The translations under genes and the position numbers were made by a program. A stretch of DNA of 33,892 bases, taken from contig BFEA01000636.1 of NCBI GenBank assembly GCA_003427395.1, positions 143,243 to 177,134 of the forward strand. Reading direction: 5' to 3'. Positions within the stretch are counted from its first letter, which is position 1, and each line of letters opens with the position of its first letter. Under the pieces are notes generated by a model, which saw only the letters and a list, made by a program, of their open reading frames with translations, did not search any database and was not told where the DNA came from. This stretch comes from Chara braunii. Taxonomy: Eukaryota > Streptophyta > Charophyceae > Charales > Characeae. This document shows, piece after piece, positions 1 to 11,250 of the stretch.

Positions 1-74
1 GGGGGGTGGGGGGTTCAAACCCGGGGATTGGGACGCCCGGACATGGACCCTCAGATGCCCGCTGGGGGTTAGGG

Positions 75-486
75 GACGAGGGTCAACAACACTGGTATTC
101 ACGACAGACTGACATGAAGACATTCTTTGGGGCCCTGAAAAAGAGGTTAGAGGACAAAAACCAGGCCCGGCGAGCTGAGTACTTGGTTTTAAATATAAGC
201 AGACGCCAGTGGAGAAGCGTGTCCGCTCTCAAATGCATTGTGGATGAGTTACTACAGTGCCCCGATCATGGCCTTACCGCAAAGCAGATTCTAGAGAACT
301 TCGAGAGAGCTCTACCTAGTCCCCTTAGGTCCTTGTTCTACCCCAAGACAAAAGAGGAAGGTATGACCTACGAGCAGTTTAGCAAGGAGGTTGTAGAGCA
401 AGCTGGTTTCCTCCAAGAGGCTGAGTTTTGTCACAATTATGAGTATTTGCAGAAAGGGAAGAGGTGGAAGGGTAAGAACATCTCTT
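75..486 (+). pseudogene. gag: Ty3/gypsy gag fragment (capsid-like region)
   Basis: This is an open frame whose last 135 or so residues match, position by position, the gag of the minus-strand element at 26131-26560. Shared blocks are FF.A...R.E.KN, RR.E.L.LNIS, the IDELLQCP/VDELLQCP motif, the QIL.NF.R..P.PL segment and the TKEEG.TYE.FSK segment. In Ty3/gypsy elements this region forms the virus-like particle. Homology begins near base 75; the G-rich start of the frame (6-74) has no counterpart and may be out of frame. A TGA at 486-488 ends the frame, but the homology continues after it (LLTFEGGG), so the stop is a mutation and not the natural end. The element is cut by the left edge of the window. 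It is on the opposite strand to the 21-29 kb element, so it is a separate copy. Confidence 0.8.
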
Positions 487-488
487 GA

Positions 489-1233
489 AATATAAAGAGT
501 AAGGACCACTTTTTGTTGACCTTTGAAGGGGGTGGAATATAAGCTCCCATATGAACAGGTAGATTTTGGTTTACAAGGAGACGAGTACAACCAATTAGCC
601 CACGGAGGAGACTATGCGGCTGTTGCGGTTCGTGGGGGAGGGCGAAGCAGAGGCAGCAGAGGTAGAGGAGATCGCGGTAGAGTACGACGTGGAATGGCCG
701 TTCAGAGGAATGGGGGGGAAGGGTGGTCCCATTGGGGTGGTAGGGGTCAAGGATACCCCCAAAGAGGTCGAGGTTTTGCATCGTATGGAGGAGGAAGGGG
801 AAACTACGTCGTTGCAAATGATGATGGTATGGGTAGGGGTCACAAAGTCAGAGGGCGAGGTGTGCTGGCCCTCAGCGGCGTACCAGGCTCCCTACTCACG
901 GCCCTCCGCGGCGTACCAGACTCTCTGCTCACGGCCCTCCGCGGCGTACCAGCCTCCTATTTACTCACGGACCTCCGCGGCATACCAGGGTCCCTGCCAA
1001 CGAATCTCCGCAGCGAACCAGGCGTACTTGGGTTGCACTCTGCTGCGGGACTTGTCCAGTCGGCGCTCCCACTAGCAAAAGAAGGGGGTGCACCACTGGA
1101 CTTTCCGTTGGTCCACGCAGGCTCGGCGCCCTATTATACAGCAGAGCACAACCGACCTGTGTTCATGGTAGCCCAGGGACGCGATAGTGAAAGACCAACG
1201 CAGTCTTTTCAGCTGCGCGCCAAGTCCCAGTAG
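489..1233 (+). pseudogene. gag: gag C-terminal RGG-rich tail with coding minisatellite
   Basis: This continues the gag fragment. The segment TFEGGG is in one frame and the next block (PYEQVDFG) is in another, so there is a frameshift near 530. The minus-strand element has the same two blocks in a single frame (25980-26120). Then follow GGDYAAVAVRGGG and a long Gly/Arg-rich stretch (RGG/RGRG, about 620-860), typical of a nucleic-acid-binding gag tail. From about 867 the DNA becomes a 33-nt tandem repeat; in frame 2 it reads as copies of a PSAAYQ motif, in frame 1 as a Leu-rich repeat. The last frame runs to a TAG at 1231. No CCHC zinc knuckle, protease or polymerase follows, unlike the related element. 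That absence could be a deletion or a gag-only derivative. Confidence 0.7.
867..1020 (+). repeat. 33-nt tandem repeat inside gag tail
   Basis: There are four to five copies built on CCTCCGCGGCGTACCAG. Copies start at about 867, 901, 934, 970 and 1003. Spacing is 33 or 36 nt, always a multiple of three, so the reading frame is kept. The frame starting at 614 reads PSAAYQ repeatedly. The later copies diverge more (GCATACCAG, GCGAACCAG). Confidence 0.85.
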
Positions 1234-2000
1234 TCAGGCTATGGGATAGGTACAGTGACTTTAAAAAGCTTAGAATGAAAATTGTAAAAAAAAAAAAAAA
1301 AAAGAGAAAAATGAAGACGAAGCGCTGTGTTTTGTACTTGCGGCCAGATCCAGACCGCGACTTTAAAAAATGTTAAATCGGACGGTTTGCGGCGCTAGGG
1401 ACTTTTCCTTTTCTTCCTTTTTTTTTGTTGTAATTCTCTTCTTTTATCTAGCCTTTTCAAATTTCTAGTTCCCCACTGTTATTTCGCGGGGGAACGAAGG
1501 GCTTAAGTTTCAAATAAGTAATTCTATATGGGTGGCCTAGACTACCCGACCCCTTACACTTTAGTCGCCCGGGGTCTTACTTGCGAAGTAGAACCTCAAA
1601 AGAGGGGCAGCCCTCGATTGCTTTGGTAAGAGACTTATCACCTCCCGCGAAAGGTCATAAGCCCCCTCCTTGCCATCGGACACGGGTACCCATCAAGAGT
1701 AGTATGATGGCCCCCTAAAAAAAGGAAGGAGAAAACAGGTTGGTATCCTTCTCAGATTGAGTTGAAAAGATTGATGGCACTGATCGAAGGGGGCGCCTAT
1801 TTAAGTGACAGTTGAATTCTGACTATTTTATTTTTTCCCCCTTAGTTATTATTGGCTAAAAGTGATAATATTATTTTTAATACAGTCATATTTTATTTAT
1901 CAATTAAAAATTATTCCTAAGCATCCCATTTAGAACGTTGGGATCATGGCATAAATTGATCTTATAAAAAAGAAGAGAAGTGGTCGTGTTACTCACAATT
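1234..2000. other. Non-coding stretch after gag: poly-A run, T-rich tract
   Basis: No coding frame is supported here. An 18-A run lies at about 1287-1304, shortly after the gag stop, followed by a short GAGAAAAATG segment. A T-rich tract lies at about 1400-1460. A CGCCTATTTAAG segment near 1793 could be a TATA-like element. This may be the 3' untranslated part and an LTR of the gag-bearing element, but I could not find a second copy in the window to define LTR ends. Confidence 0.4.
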
Positions 2001-5000
2001 GGGCAGCCAGTGTATGATCAGAAGTCAGGATAGCCGTGCTAGAAAGCGACGTGTTCAGGTCAAGGTCATTTTTAATATTTGGTGTTCAATGCCTCGTGTG
2101 TATCGTGTAAGTGTAGGCAGTTGATGTGGCCTTAGGTGTTGACTATCGTAGATGAGGTGGCTATGGCGTGCAGAAAAGCGTTGGAGGGCTATAGGCCTGA
2201 CTGTTGGAGGTTGTTGGTACGCTGGGATTTAGCGTCCGGGGAAGGTCCCTGAATCACGACGATCCTAAATTTTGATGGGGAAGATGCTAGGCTCAAGATC
2301 AACGTCGAAGGTGGTAAAGAGTCGGAAATGAGGTGAGACCAAAAGCTGCAGGCTGCAATCACCAAGGCTAAGAACAAGGCGGAGAGACCGCTTCGGCGGG
2401 ACCACGTTACAACTTGAATAGAGGTTACTATCGCCTATCATGAGAAGAAACTTCAACTAGGATGACCGAGAGGGAACAACAGTGCTTGACCGTGACTTGG
2501 AGGCAGAGAGTGAGGCAAGTGACACGAAGACCTAGTCTTGGCATGGATTGAATCAGTGGCGATAGGACCATCCACCCGCCGAACTAGTTGCGTCCGTGGA
2601 AGATGGCCCCGAGGACAGCTTTGGAGATCAGATTTGAGACCTAGACCGTAAAGATAGAGACGGGTGGCTAGTCAGGGACATGGTACGGGCTACTGTATGT
2701 ACGGAGTGCCGACCTGAGAAAAGGAGAAGGTCAACGCTTGATGTGTGTGTACGCTTAGGCATTGTTGAAGACATCAATTACCCTCTCGTAACTTCTCACC
2801 GAGTTTGCCGAGGGGACGATTCATGACCCGAGAATCTATGTGAAGAAAGGCAAGGAAACTCATGAGCACTTGATTTAGTATGGATCTCTGCAGCTAAATA
2901 TCCTAAGGAGAGAAAGAAAGAGTTTGATGAGAGTGGCACAAGGCTGATCCGTAGCTTTGGACCCAAACTCTACACTGATTATCCTAGACCTCAGTTCCTT
3001 TCATTCTCACAGATGGTTCTTAATGGGGTGACCTGGTTGATTTGACCAAAAGGTGTATCTCCCCTGTAGAGATTGACTATATGGTAGTGACTGAACCCTC
3101 AAAGTTTCGGCATCTCAGACGAGGGATCTTTTCCAAGCCATATCTTCATATTTTGTGGGAGGAGTACTGTGTTATGCTTGACTTCCGTATTTTTGGCATT
3201 GGATGAACGTATTCGGAACTTGCAGGCTTTAGGTGGTTTTACATCTCTAAGCCACAATCTAAGAAGGCACATAGACGTGGCCCAAGGCACACGAGACGCA
3301 CAGTCAAATGGGAGATTGAGGATGAAATTTGAGAGGGAGAGTGAAGACTCTTGACGAGTGCTGGCCATGTCTATTCATCTGTATTTTTTGAGATTATTAT
3401 GACTTCTAACCTTTCCTCATTCATCTTGTTTTTCCGAGTCAGTCAGTCCTGATCCACTTGCATTGACATTGTTTGAGATTATGCTTCCTGATGGTGTTGT
3501 CACAGTTCTCAAATTTCCTAAATTGACTAACTTGATACATGCATGACATATTTAAAATTTATAATTATTATTTGCATGATCTTTGTTGTTATGAATCATA
3601 ATAAAAGATTTGTAGGACCGGGGACCGGCGTGGCCGTAATTAAAGGGACTCGCTAGAAGCCAGATGCACACAATAAGAAGGTGTTTGTATTAATGAATTT
3701 ATTTAATTTATTGCAAAAATGATCAAAATCCTGCGTGATAACATGTGATCGACAGAAGTGGTATGACTGGAAAATGTGCAAAAAAAATGGTGTTGTTGTC
3801 GGGGATATGAAAAATTTTCGTGTCAGGAACGAGTCTATGTCAACTTTAGTTTTGAGCTTTGATTAGGGCATGAGAACTGTTGACAATGTCTTAACCATTA
3901 GGTTGACTTCACTATCCTCATTCAGTCATGATGCTTTTGGAGATCACGGTTGCTAACTGGGTCTAATCTCTTCATGTGTGCGGTACTACTTTGGATTGGA
4001 GAAGGAGATTGACACTGGTTGTTGGAGAGGACTAGGCATGATCAAAGGTATGGCTTATGAACCCTTGACATCCTTGAGAAACTGAGGAAGAAGAGAGCAA
4101 ACCAGAAACATAAAAATTCCTTCGTACGGAATGTTAGTTAGTCAAAGATGGATTGAATAAGGTTTCTAAATTAACCTCTAAGGAGATACTTCACTATCAG
4201 TTCGAGCATTGTTAGACTTATCATTCATGTACTTCGACTATCTGTGTAATGCTGGTTCATTTCTTGGAAGGAGATATCTATGATATTCGTCCTTATGTCA
4301 AGAAGGAAGGTTGAAATGATGGTGAGACCCTTAATTGGCTATGAGAGATTGTCATTCAATCTATCTATGATGAAAACGTTGAACTAACCAGAGACGGGAA
4401 AAAAGTTGAATAAGGTTTAATGTCAGTGGCTCATGAGACAGTGCCTATACCTCTTATTCCTCGCAGTTATTGTGATGAAAGTAATTGGCTACTGATTATC
4501 AACATGATACTGAAGTAGGAGAAATGCATGAACTGTCATGAGAATAGAAGAAACTTCATCAGAGGAAATCAGACAACGGAGGTCAGAATTTGGAAGAGGT
4601 TGAGGTCCGAGTGAGGTGAAGGTTGAATGTTTCTTGAAGTTATTGAAAGTTCTGAGTGAGAAAGAAGTGTTTCCATATGAGGTTGTCAAGCGATTCTTCC
4701 TTCATCTGATATTAGTCTGTCAAGGAACAACTAGTCTTTTGTGATTGAGTTTGCGCTGAAAGTGAGAAGAGATCTAAGACATTGATGAATCTACAACACT
4801 TACCTCCAAGAGAGAGACCTTGGTTGAGGCTAAGAAGAGGACCTGAGAGGTTGAGTGAAGAGAGGACAAAAAAGTTATTGAGTTTCCTTAACTCTCTAGT
4901 GAAGAAAGAAGTGTTCCTGAATCCCCTATGAGATTGTGAGGTATGAAGCAGTGCAAAGGAGAGGATGGGAACACAATAGTCTATATGTCCTCACCTGCCG

Positions 5001-6500
5001 ATTCGTTGAGCTTGACGAATATGATGTCATGATTTATGTGCCACAAGAGAGGTTTGAAGGTTGTGAACATGGAAGATGTTGGGAACGAGCATCTAACATT
5101 GTACAAGAAGAGAGGAAAAAACTTGAACAAGAGAACAAAAGTTTCACTTGGAGAACTCATGACAAATCTTTCTCTGGAATACCTTCTCCTCCCTTAAAAA
5201 GACTCTATCGTCAAAAAAATAATTGGTCAGCTATGATGGATTTTGTATGGATGGTGAAGAGGTCTCAAGAATGTTGTTAGTGGCTTGGATGCCTATTGTG
5301 AGAAGCTGGCTTGACAAAGTGATGGAGCGCGATAAACCTTTCATGATTCAGAGACATGAGATATGTGGAAGATGTCGTATAATATTTTACATTCCAGTGG
5401 TTAGATTTTTTAATACGGTTAGTCTGGACGTGAGAATCTTCGTTCCAGCATGCGTAGAGAAGGAGACTAATTATTTGGAATGTCTTAGAGGAGCTCATAT
5501 AAGTCTTATAAGAACAAAATAGTGACTTGATAAATTACACAAAAAAGTAAAGTGGGGAGCGGAAGAAAGACAATTTGAGAGACTTCCAAGCTTCTTAATT
5601 ACTGATTGCTTTGAAAACAGAAGAGATTAGATGCCTTTACTTTAAACCATTGTCATGGTGGGCAAAGAAAGAGAGAATGATTTCATTGTGAGAGTAAAAT
5701 TTTTACTCCTCAGTACTTTTCAAGACAAATTTGAGATTTCTGATTATATCCATCTCGAGATCTATCTCTCTTGATACTGATTGTGATATTCAGAAGATGA
5801 AAGATAATGTATAGTCCCGTTGAAAAACTTACCTTTGGGATTATAGTAGAAGGAAGGACAGTTAAGACAAAAGGTACTCTTCGGATCTCAGATAAAAATT
5901 TCTATACTCTGGACGAGTTTTAGTACTTCTAACCCTTTCTTGATCGAATGAGAGACAACCTTGAGAGTTATTACTAATCAGACTGAGATTAGTTACTTGT
6001 TAAAAGTGGCGAGAGTGGAGATTGTCAAGAGAGTGTTCTAGCATATTTCCAAAGAACGAGTTTCTCTTACCATAAGGGTTACTAATGGTCTCTAAACGAT
6101 GCAGTTTGATTATGAGATAATAAATCTAACAAGGTACTTTTTGTGAAAGGATACAGCAGAAGACTGAGTAGAGATAGTGAAAAAGAATTAATTGAGGATT
6201 ATATTGGGAGATTAAAAAGAGTTGCTTTACCTTTAATCTCTACTCAGACTGTTATCGCTTATACCCTCTACCTACAAAATTCTCAAAGGGTGGAACAAAC
6301 AAGAGAAGAAAGAGATGAGCATATATCTCTTGCATGGAAAGTAAGAGATTGAAAGTCAGGAGGAAGAGGTCAAAAGTAACAAGAGAAAAAAGATAAAAGT
6401 GATATCAACGAAAACTGTTCGTCAAAATGTATGTACGAGGATGACGGGTGTCATACGAGGACTTATTGAAAGAGTTGATACCATGAAGGAAAAATCGGAT
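2000..6500 (+). other. Degenerate stretch with short coding-like patches
   Basis: No intact gene is present. Several plus-strand patches look like decayed protein-coding sequence because they read as ordinary amino-acid mixtures across one or two stops: about 2790-2990, 3068-3350, 4250-4410, 4936-5280, 5223-5522 and 6143-6352. None matches a family I recognise. Because a plus-strand gypsy gag begins at about 6510, this stretch may be its leader, its 5' LTR or an extra upstream ORF, but I could not show this. There are AT-rich segments at 1840-1920 and 3540-3610. Confidence 0.35.
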
Positions 6501-6509
6501 ATTACAAGA

Positions 6510-7020
6510 AACAAAGCGGCCACATGAAATAATTTCATGTTTTAGAGGACCACAAGTCAATGATTTCTTAGATGAGTATGAATTATTTAGACTCAGTTAT
6601 GGTTGGACTGATAAACAGCGACTCAACTATCTTCTGTCATATAGTAGCTCTGATTTGAGATTGGCAGTTTAAAGATCGATGGAAGAGGCTATTACTTGGA
6701 AAAAAGTCAAAGATAGAATGAAAATTAAGTTTAAGAAAGAATCTGTTCCGACCACTACCAATGAACTTCTTAATATCAGACGAGCTAAGTACGATACATT
6801 CAATGTTTTCTTTCAGATATTCATTTGGACAATTAGAAAAATTTCATACTTCGATGAAGCTTAGAGATGTCACATTTTCCTGAGTAACTTCACTGACAAC
6901 GAGAGACAGGGGGTTTTGAACAAGGCTCAACATTACCGTCTCATATGGGATGAAATGGTTGCAATAGTCAGATCTCTACCTACAGTTTCTCATAAGAAGT
7001 GGTAATTGGATCAGATCTGT
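6510..7020 (+). pseudogene. gag: gag of a second, decayed Ty3/gypsy element
   Basis: Read with stops tolerated, 6541-6860 gives an FRGPQVNDFLDEYELFRLSYGW block, then TDKQRLNYLLSYSSSDLR, then a W.K.KDRM..KFKKES block. This is the usual pattern of retrotransposon gag: F.G..V..FL.EYE, then W.D..R...L..Y, then W..L...F. The frame is broken by TAA at about 6670 and TAG at about 6862, then continues as IFLSNFTDNERQGVLNKAQ. It is not the same gag subfamily as 1-1233. Position and order fit the zinc knuckle, protease and RT that follow on the same strand. Confidence 0.6.
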
Positions 7021-7304
7021 ACTCTAGCAAAGGATTGAGAAACAGAGAACGGTATGAACAGAGGGAGTAACATGAGCACAAAGAACATTGTCCAACGAGT
7101 TATGACAAATTATATGTCTGCAATCCTTACGCCAGATGAGAAAGCAAAAAAAAGGCGGAAAGTGAGGATAAAGAAGATGAAGATGACGATTATGATGACA
7201 ATAGAAAAAGGGGCGACACTTCCATATCCAAAAAGAATGGAGAGAATGGTTGTAGAGGAAAAAAAAAATAAAAAAAAAATGAAGACTGGTCGAGGGAGAG
7301 CTTA

Positions 7305-7352
7305 ATATGTTATCATTGTGGCGAAGGAGGTCATACCACCACTTATTTAAAA
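7305..7352 (+). pseudogene. gag: Degenerate CCHC zinc knuckle of the second element
   Basis: The frame reads CYHCGEGGHTTTYL. The two cysteines, the glycine and the histidine keep the C-X2-C-X4-H spacing of a gag zinc knuckle (codons at 7308, 7317 and 7332). The fourth ligand, expected five residues after the histidine, is leucine (TTA, 7347-7349) and not cysteine, so the site could not hold zinc normally. A lysine-rich tract (7141-7290) lies just before it, which is common in gag tails. Confidence 0.6.
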
Positions 7353-7806
7353 CCTCTGGAAGAGGATGTAAGAAGTGGAGTTGCAAAAAAAAATGCAATT
7401 GGTCATGTCTGTGAGAGTTCATGGGACAAAATTGGATCACAAACATCCTGGAGGTATGAGATTTCTTGCCTTCGTGATGACAAAGAACATAACTCCTCAC
7501 CTCAAAAGAAAGAACAGGGGAAGAAAACAAAATTTATTCTCAAGAGTGAATTAGAAGATGGAACAGTAATTAATGATGTGATAATAAAGATGTCAGAAGA
7601 AACTAATGTAACTCTATCTTTTAAGGAGACAACAACTTTAACACCTCAGTTGAGAGAGAAAATTAAAAGATTAATTGAAAAGACAAAAGGTTGAAGCCAA
7701 TTATTTGGGAGCGGTTTTCCCTACGCTAGTAGACAAGTCATTGTCATGGTGCAAGATGAGATACGCAACTATGGGTTGCAGATATTTCGCTATCTAAATC
7801 AACCAA

Positions 7807-8135
7807 ATGAAGATCCGAGTCTTGGTAGACTATGAGGCAAAAATGATCCTTCTTTCCCAAAAGACTATGGAGGTTTGTGACCTAACTATTGATACAAGCG
7901 CTAAGAGCATATTGAGTAATATTGTTGAAACACTTTATCTTGCAGGCTATATTATTAATTTAGAAATTAAGGTTGAGACAATGTCTGTTAAACTATTAGG
8001 ATTAATGGTCCCATAATTGAATCATGACTATATTCTAGGTACTTCGTTCTTGCATAAAATTGAAACTGCCTAGTTCTTTAACCATGAAGGGTCATCTTGG
8101 ATTGCCTTGCAGGATCCAGAGACTGGTCAGAAATA
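7807..8135 (+). pseudogene. pro: Retropepsin-like protease, inactivated
   Basis: The frame begins KIRVLVD; the residues after Asp are Tyr-Glu-Ala, where an active aspartic protease has Ser/Thr-Gly-Ala (Asp codon 7828-7830). About 60 residues later comes NHDYILGTSFLH (8020-8055). The ILG..FL motif is the conserved second half of retropepsins and confirms the family. TAA at 8014 and TAG at about 8072 interrupt the frame. The segment after it (SSWIALQDPETGQK) is an ordinary continuation. Loss of the catalytic D-[ST]-G triplet and the stops show it is dead. Confidence 0.6.
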
Positions 8136-8799
8136 AACCTTTATGATACGTACTTCGAATCGTCACAAACATCATATATTAATCAACTCAATCAGAAGAG
8201 AGGAATCCATTGAGATGACTAGGAGACTGAAAGGAAAAGGTCAGCAAAAGATTAAGGAGGAAGTTCCAGTGAACATTAATCAGATCTTTAAAATTATAAA
8301 AGTCTTTAGCAGATTTAAAGATGATGATGAACAAATTGAAGCATTTAAGAAATCTGTTTAATCTGCTAAGAGTGAAAAAATGGAACTCCGATTTGCATCA
8401 ACTCATTTTTTTTTAGGAAACTAGTCACTGAGTATAAAAGAAAGTACAAGCCCAAGGGGATGAAGAAGAACATGGTGATCATTTTGATAGAAAAGGATTA
8501 TGATAAAGCATTTGAGAAGGAAATGAGAATCATCAAAGCGTTAAGGGAGTCAACAAAATTAGGAAACACAGTCACTAGAGAAAGATTTGACACCATAAAG
8601 ATTGACTTAGATCAATTTATCTTCCCTAAAGAGAGTAAATATATTTTCAAGGTGTGTCAAAAATTTTCTGGTGCATTTTTCTTTAATAATGAAGAAAGAG
8701 GGTGACTAGATGTGAATATGATTAAGATGGCAAAAATTTGGACAGTAGATCACATTCCATGAAATGATAGACCAAATAAATAAGCTAAAAAAGAAGAGG

Positions 8800-9480
8800 C
8801 AGATGTGATTAAATATCTTGATAAAAAGTTTGTTCTTAATGTTGCTGAATTTGTTGACAAACCGTATGCTAATCACTGGTTTTGTTTTTAGAAACCAGAA
8901 GGTGGTTTGAGATGGATAAAAAAATATTCAAAAGCTCAATTAAGTGACAGTACGTGATGCTGGTAGCCTCCCTAATACTGATCTCCTTTCTAAGTTTTTT
9001 GTTCATCGATCCATTTATTCATTAATTGATCTTTATTAATATATTATGTCTATGATCCGTTTCTCATTGATCCCACTAGTCGACCAATGACTGTCATGCA
9101 CATGGCAAGAGGGCTTATTCAAATTTGCATGGTAGCACAAGGATGGACTAATGATGTTTCACTGGTTTAAAGGGATATGATCTAAGTCATGCATGATATT
9201 TATCCTGATATAATCAGTTTGTATATTTTTGATAACTCAATGAAAGGACCTATAGTAAGAGACGAGACTTTGATTGGTGATAGTGTCTGAAAGTTTGTCT
9301 GGGAATATGCTGAGGGTGTAAAGCTGGTTATAGAAAAACTTCAAAAGTATAATATGATTGTCAGTGGAACAAATTCCCTTCTCTTTCAAACAGAAGTAAC
9401 CATCTTAGACTTTAGATGTTTCTCCAAAGGTAGGAGTCCCGACCCCAAGAAGATTGATAAGATCCTTTACTAGCCCTTGC
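8800..9480 (+). pseudogene. pol: Ty3/gypsy reverse transcriptase, decayed
   Basis: Recognisable blocks in order are: WFCF, a stop, then KPEGGLRW (fingers, about 8878-8922); a smeared motif A region near 9000-9060; ARGLIQICMVAQGWTNDVSLV (corresponding to MPFGLTNAPATF, about 9108-9167); and LYIFDNSMKGP at the YxDD position (9219-9251). YxDD reads Tyr-Ile-Phe-Asp, so the first catalytic Asp is lost. The thumb and connection follow (VEKLQKYN-like, FRCFSKG) to TAG at 9471. Many stops and frame changes are present. The element is old: motifs survive but no long frame does. Confidence 0.6.
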
Positions 9481-9985
9481 TTCTCAAGCGAGTGACAGAT
9501 GCCAGAAGCTTCTCGGGTGTCTGTGGATTCCAGAGGATCTTTATTCCTCATTTTTCTACCCCTGCAAAGCCTCTAATAGAGATGGTAAGGCAATGGACTG
9601 ACCTGTCATGGCAAAAGACAAGGCAAATTGTTGCTAAGAACCTACAAGAGAAATTGAAAGATGGAGGTGTGGTGTTGGGAGTTATTTATTATGATGATGA
9701 TGATAAAAGACCCTTCATCATCAAGGCTGATGGAGGATGAGTCGCTCTTGGGGATGCACTCATACAGAAGGATGACAATGAAAAAGAAAGACCTCTAAGA
9801 TTTAAGAGTAAGACCTCTAAACTTTAAGAGTAAAACTCTCAATTCCACTAAAAGAAGCGATACCCAATTTAGGAAAGAGCTGATGACAATCATTCACTGT
9901 CTCAGATGCTTTAGGCATTATGTGCTTGGAAGAAGATTTATTCTAAGAACTGATGCATATGTGTGAGGATTTAACCTCTGGGCAG
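9477..9985 (+). pseudogene. pol: RT connection and RNase H fragment, truncated
   Basis: The 87-residue frame has SFSGVCGFQRIFIPHFSTPAKPL (9509-9575), the typical FLG..GYYR.FI..F..IA.PL block joining gypsy RT to RNase H. It ends at the first RNase H strand (FIIKADGG then TGA), where the catalytic Asp is kept. After two frame breaks, TQFRKELMTIIHCLRCFRHY and VLGRRFILRTDA (about 9857-9955) supply the Glu and the next Asp positions of RNase H. Identity stops at about 9985, where the DNA changes character. No integrase follows, so the element was truncated here by deletion or by another insertion. Confidence 0.65.
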
Positions 9986-10728
9986 TGTTGGCACTGTTGG
10001 GAAAAATCTTGTCCGCCATAAGTGAAGGCGGGTTTACCAATATGTGCCAAGGCCTCGGTACAGGCCAATGTGATCACCCTAAAAGGGTCGTATATGTGCG
10101 GGGAATGAGCCCTCGTGGGGCCCTTAATAGACATGCATATGTTCCGGGCAGGGGCCCTCAACAAGCCCCATGCCCGCCCTTAGTAAAAGCGGGCTTGAAT
10201 ATTCACAAGGGGTCAAGATAGAGCAACGTGAGCCTCTATACGCTCTTTTCGGAAGTTGCAGCCTCAACGGGCAGTTGAGCCCGAACCCCGTACAGTTAAG
10301 GTTCTGGGCGTGTGCTTTCAGAGGCCGACACATCATACAACAACCACAAACCAATGAGATTGCATCGTTGTTGACACATAATGGTCGTGAGCCAATGAGA
10401 TCACAACGAACATGTGGAGGCCTGTCGACTGCTTGGACATGCCCAACTATAAAGGGCCCAGGCCCGTAACTGCAATTGGGTCTGGGTATAGGAAAGTGAG
10501 CATCGTTGGGCAGGTCATGCTCGCCGACGCAGGCATTGCGGTCACGCTGTTGCGTTGCTGCGTTAGCGGTCAGGGCGTGTGAAGACGCTTGTAAGGTGAA
10601 GTGGGGCGATGCTGGGCAGCGGAGCGCTCGCAGTCATAGCCGGGCTGCAGGGCACTAGGGGGTAAGAGGGTGATCGGTGGTCTTCAAGAAGGCGGCGAGT
10701 GTGGGTGGTAAGGGTCTGATGAGGGAAG
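9985..10728. other. Unclassified GC-richer segment with CCAAT and TATA-like sites
   Basis: The base composition becomes more GC-rich at about 9985, where RNase H homology ends. The segment carries two CCAATGAGAT boxes (10352 and 10393 region) and a TATAAAG at 10448, in promoter-like order on the plus strand. It could be an LTR or another insertion that truncated the element on its left, but I see no second copy and no convincing protein. Short plus-strand frames here look like chance. Confidence 0.35.
10448..10454 (+). promoter_or_regulatory. TATA-like box with upstream CCAAT boxes
   Basis: TATAAAG lies about 55 and 95 bases after two CCAAT motifs on the same strand. This is the normal spacing order of a plant RNA polymerase II promoter or of an LTR U3 region. 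There is no transcript evidence. Confidence 0.3.
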
Positions 10729-10750
10729 ACGAGATACGTACCTGGTACAT

Positions 10751-11002
10751 GAGAGAGGTCGGCTATGGTATTGACATCATGTACATTGGTCTTCAAGAGT
10801 CGAAGTGAACCTGTTGCGTGAATGCTGAAGTAGGTAGGATAGACAAGTAGTGTAGGTTGGGCGTTAGTCACCAGACAGAGAGGAGCGACATTGAATATTG
10901 TGTTGGTGTTGCCTGAGGGCTTGAACATTGACTCGTGACTTCATTGTATTGCTCTTATTTGGATGGAATCTCGGTGCATTTGTGCTCTCTGCTTGTACAC
11001 GA
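10751..11002. repeat. Tandem duplication, copy 1 (252 bp)
   Basis: This is nearly identical to the next 248 bases (11003-11250), starting with GAGAGAGGTCGG. Differences are scattered substitutions and one deletion of about 5 bp (TTGGTC reduced). On the minus strand the unit belongs to an open frame (10563-10928) reading MFKPSGNTNTIFNVAPLCL onward and SIHATGSLRLLKTNVHDVNT. That frame is partly shared by copy 2 and by an inverted third copy at 18236, so the unit is probably a fragment of a coding transposon I cannot name. Confidence 0.9.
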
Positions 11003-11250
11003 GAGAGAGGTCGGTTATGGTGTTGACGTCGTGTACATTTTCAAGAGTCGAAGTGAACCTGTTGCGTGAATGCTGATGTAGGTAGGATAGGCAAGTAGTG
11101 TAGATTGGGCGTTAGTCACCAGACAGAGAGGAGCGACATTGAATATTGTGTTGGTGTGGCCTGAGGGCTTGAACATTGACTCGTGACTTTATTGTATTCC
11201 TCTTATTTGGATGGAATCTAGGTGCATTTGTGCTCTCTGCTTGTACACGA
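11003..11250. repeat. Tandem duplication, copy 2 (248 bp)
   Basis: This is the second copy of the unit at 10751-11002. On the minus strand its flank extends the same coding-like sequence upstream (NMSENDIQKAKLSNH, then VVVYKQRAQMHLDSIQ, 11190-11310). That extension is also present in the inverted copy at 18236-18310, which fixes the original outer edge near 11308. Confidence 0.9.

Noticed and set aside
1-40. GGTTCAAACCC as a tRNA T arm
   Set aside because: G-rich low-complexity sequence without any other tRNA arm.
523-1233. Single intact RGG protein gene
   Set aside because: Its first half matches a gag tail in another element and it is preceded by gag in a different frame, so it is part of a broken gag.
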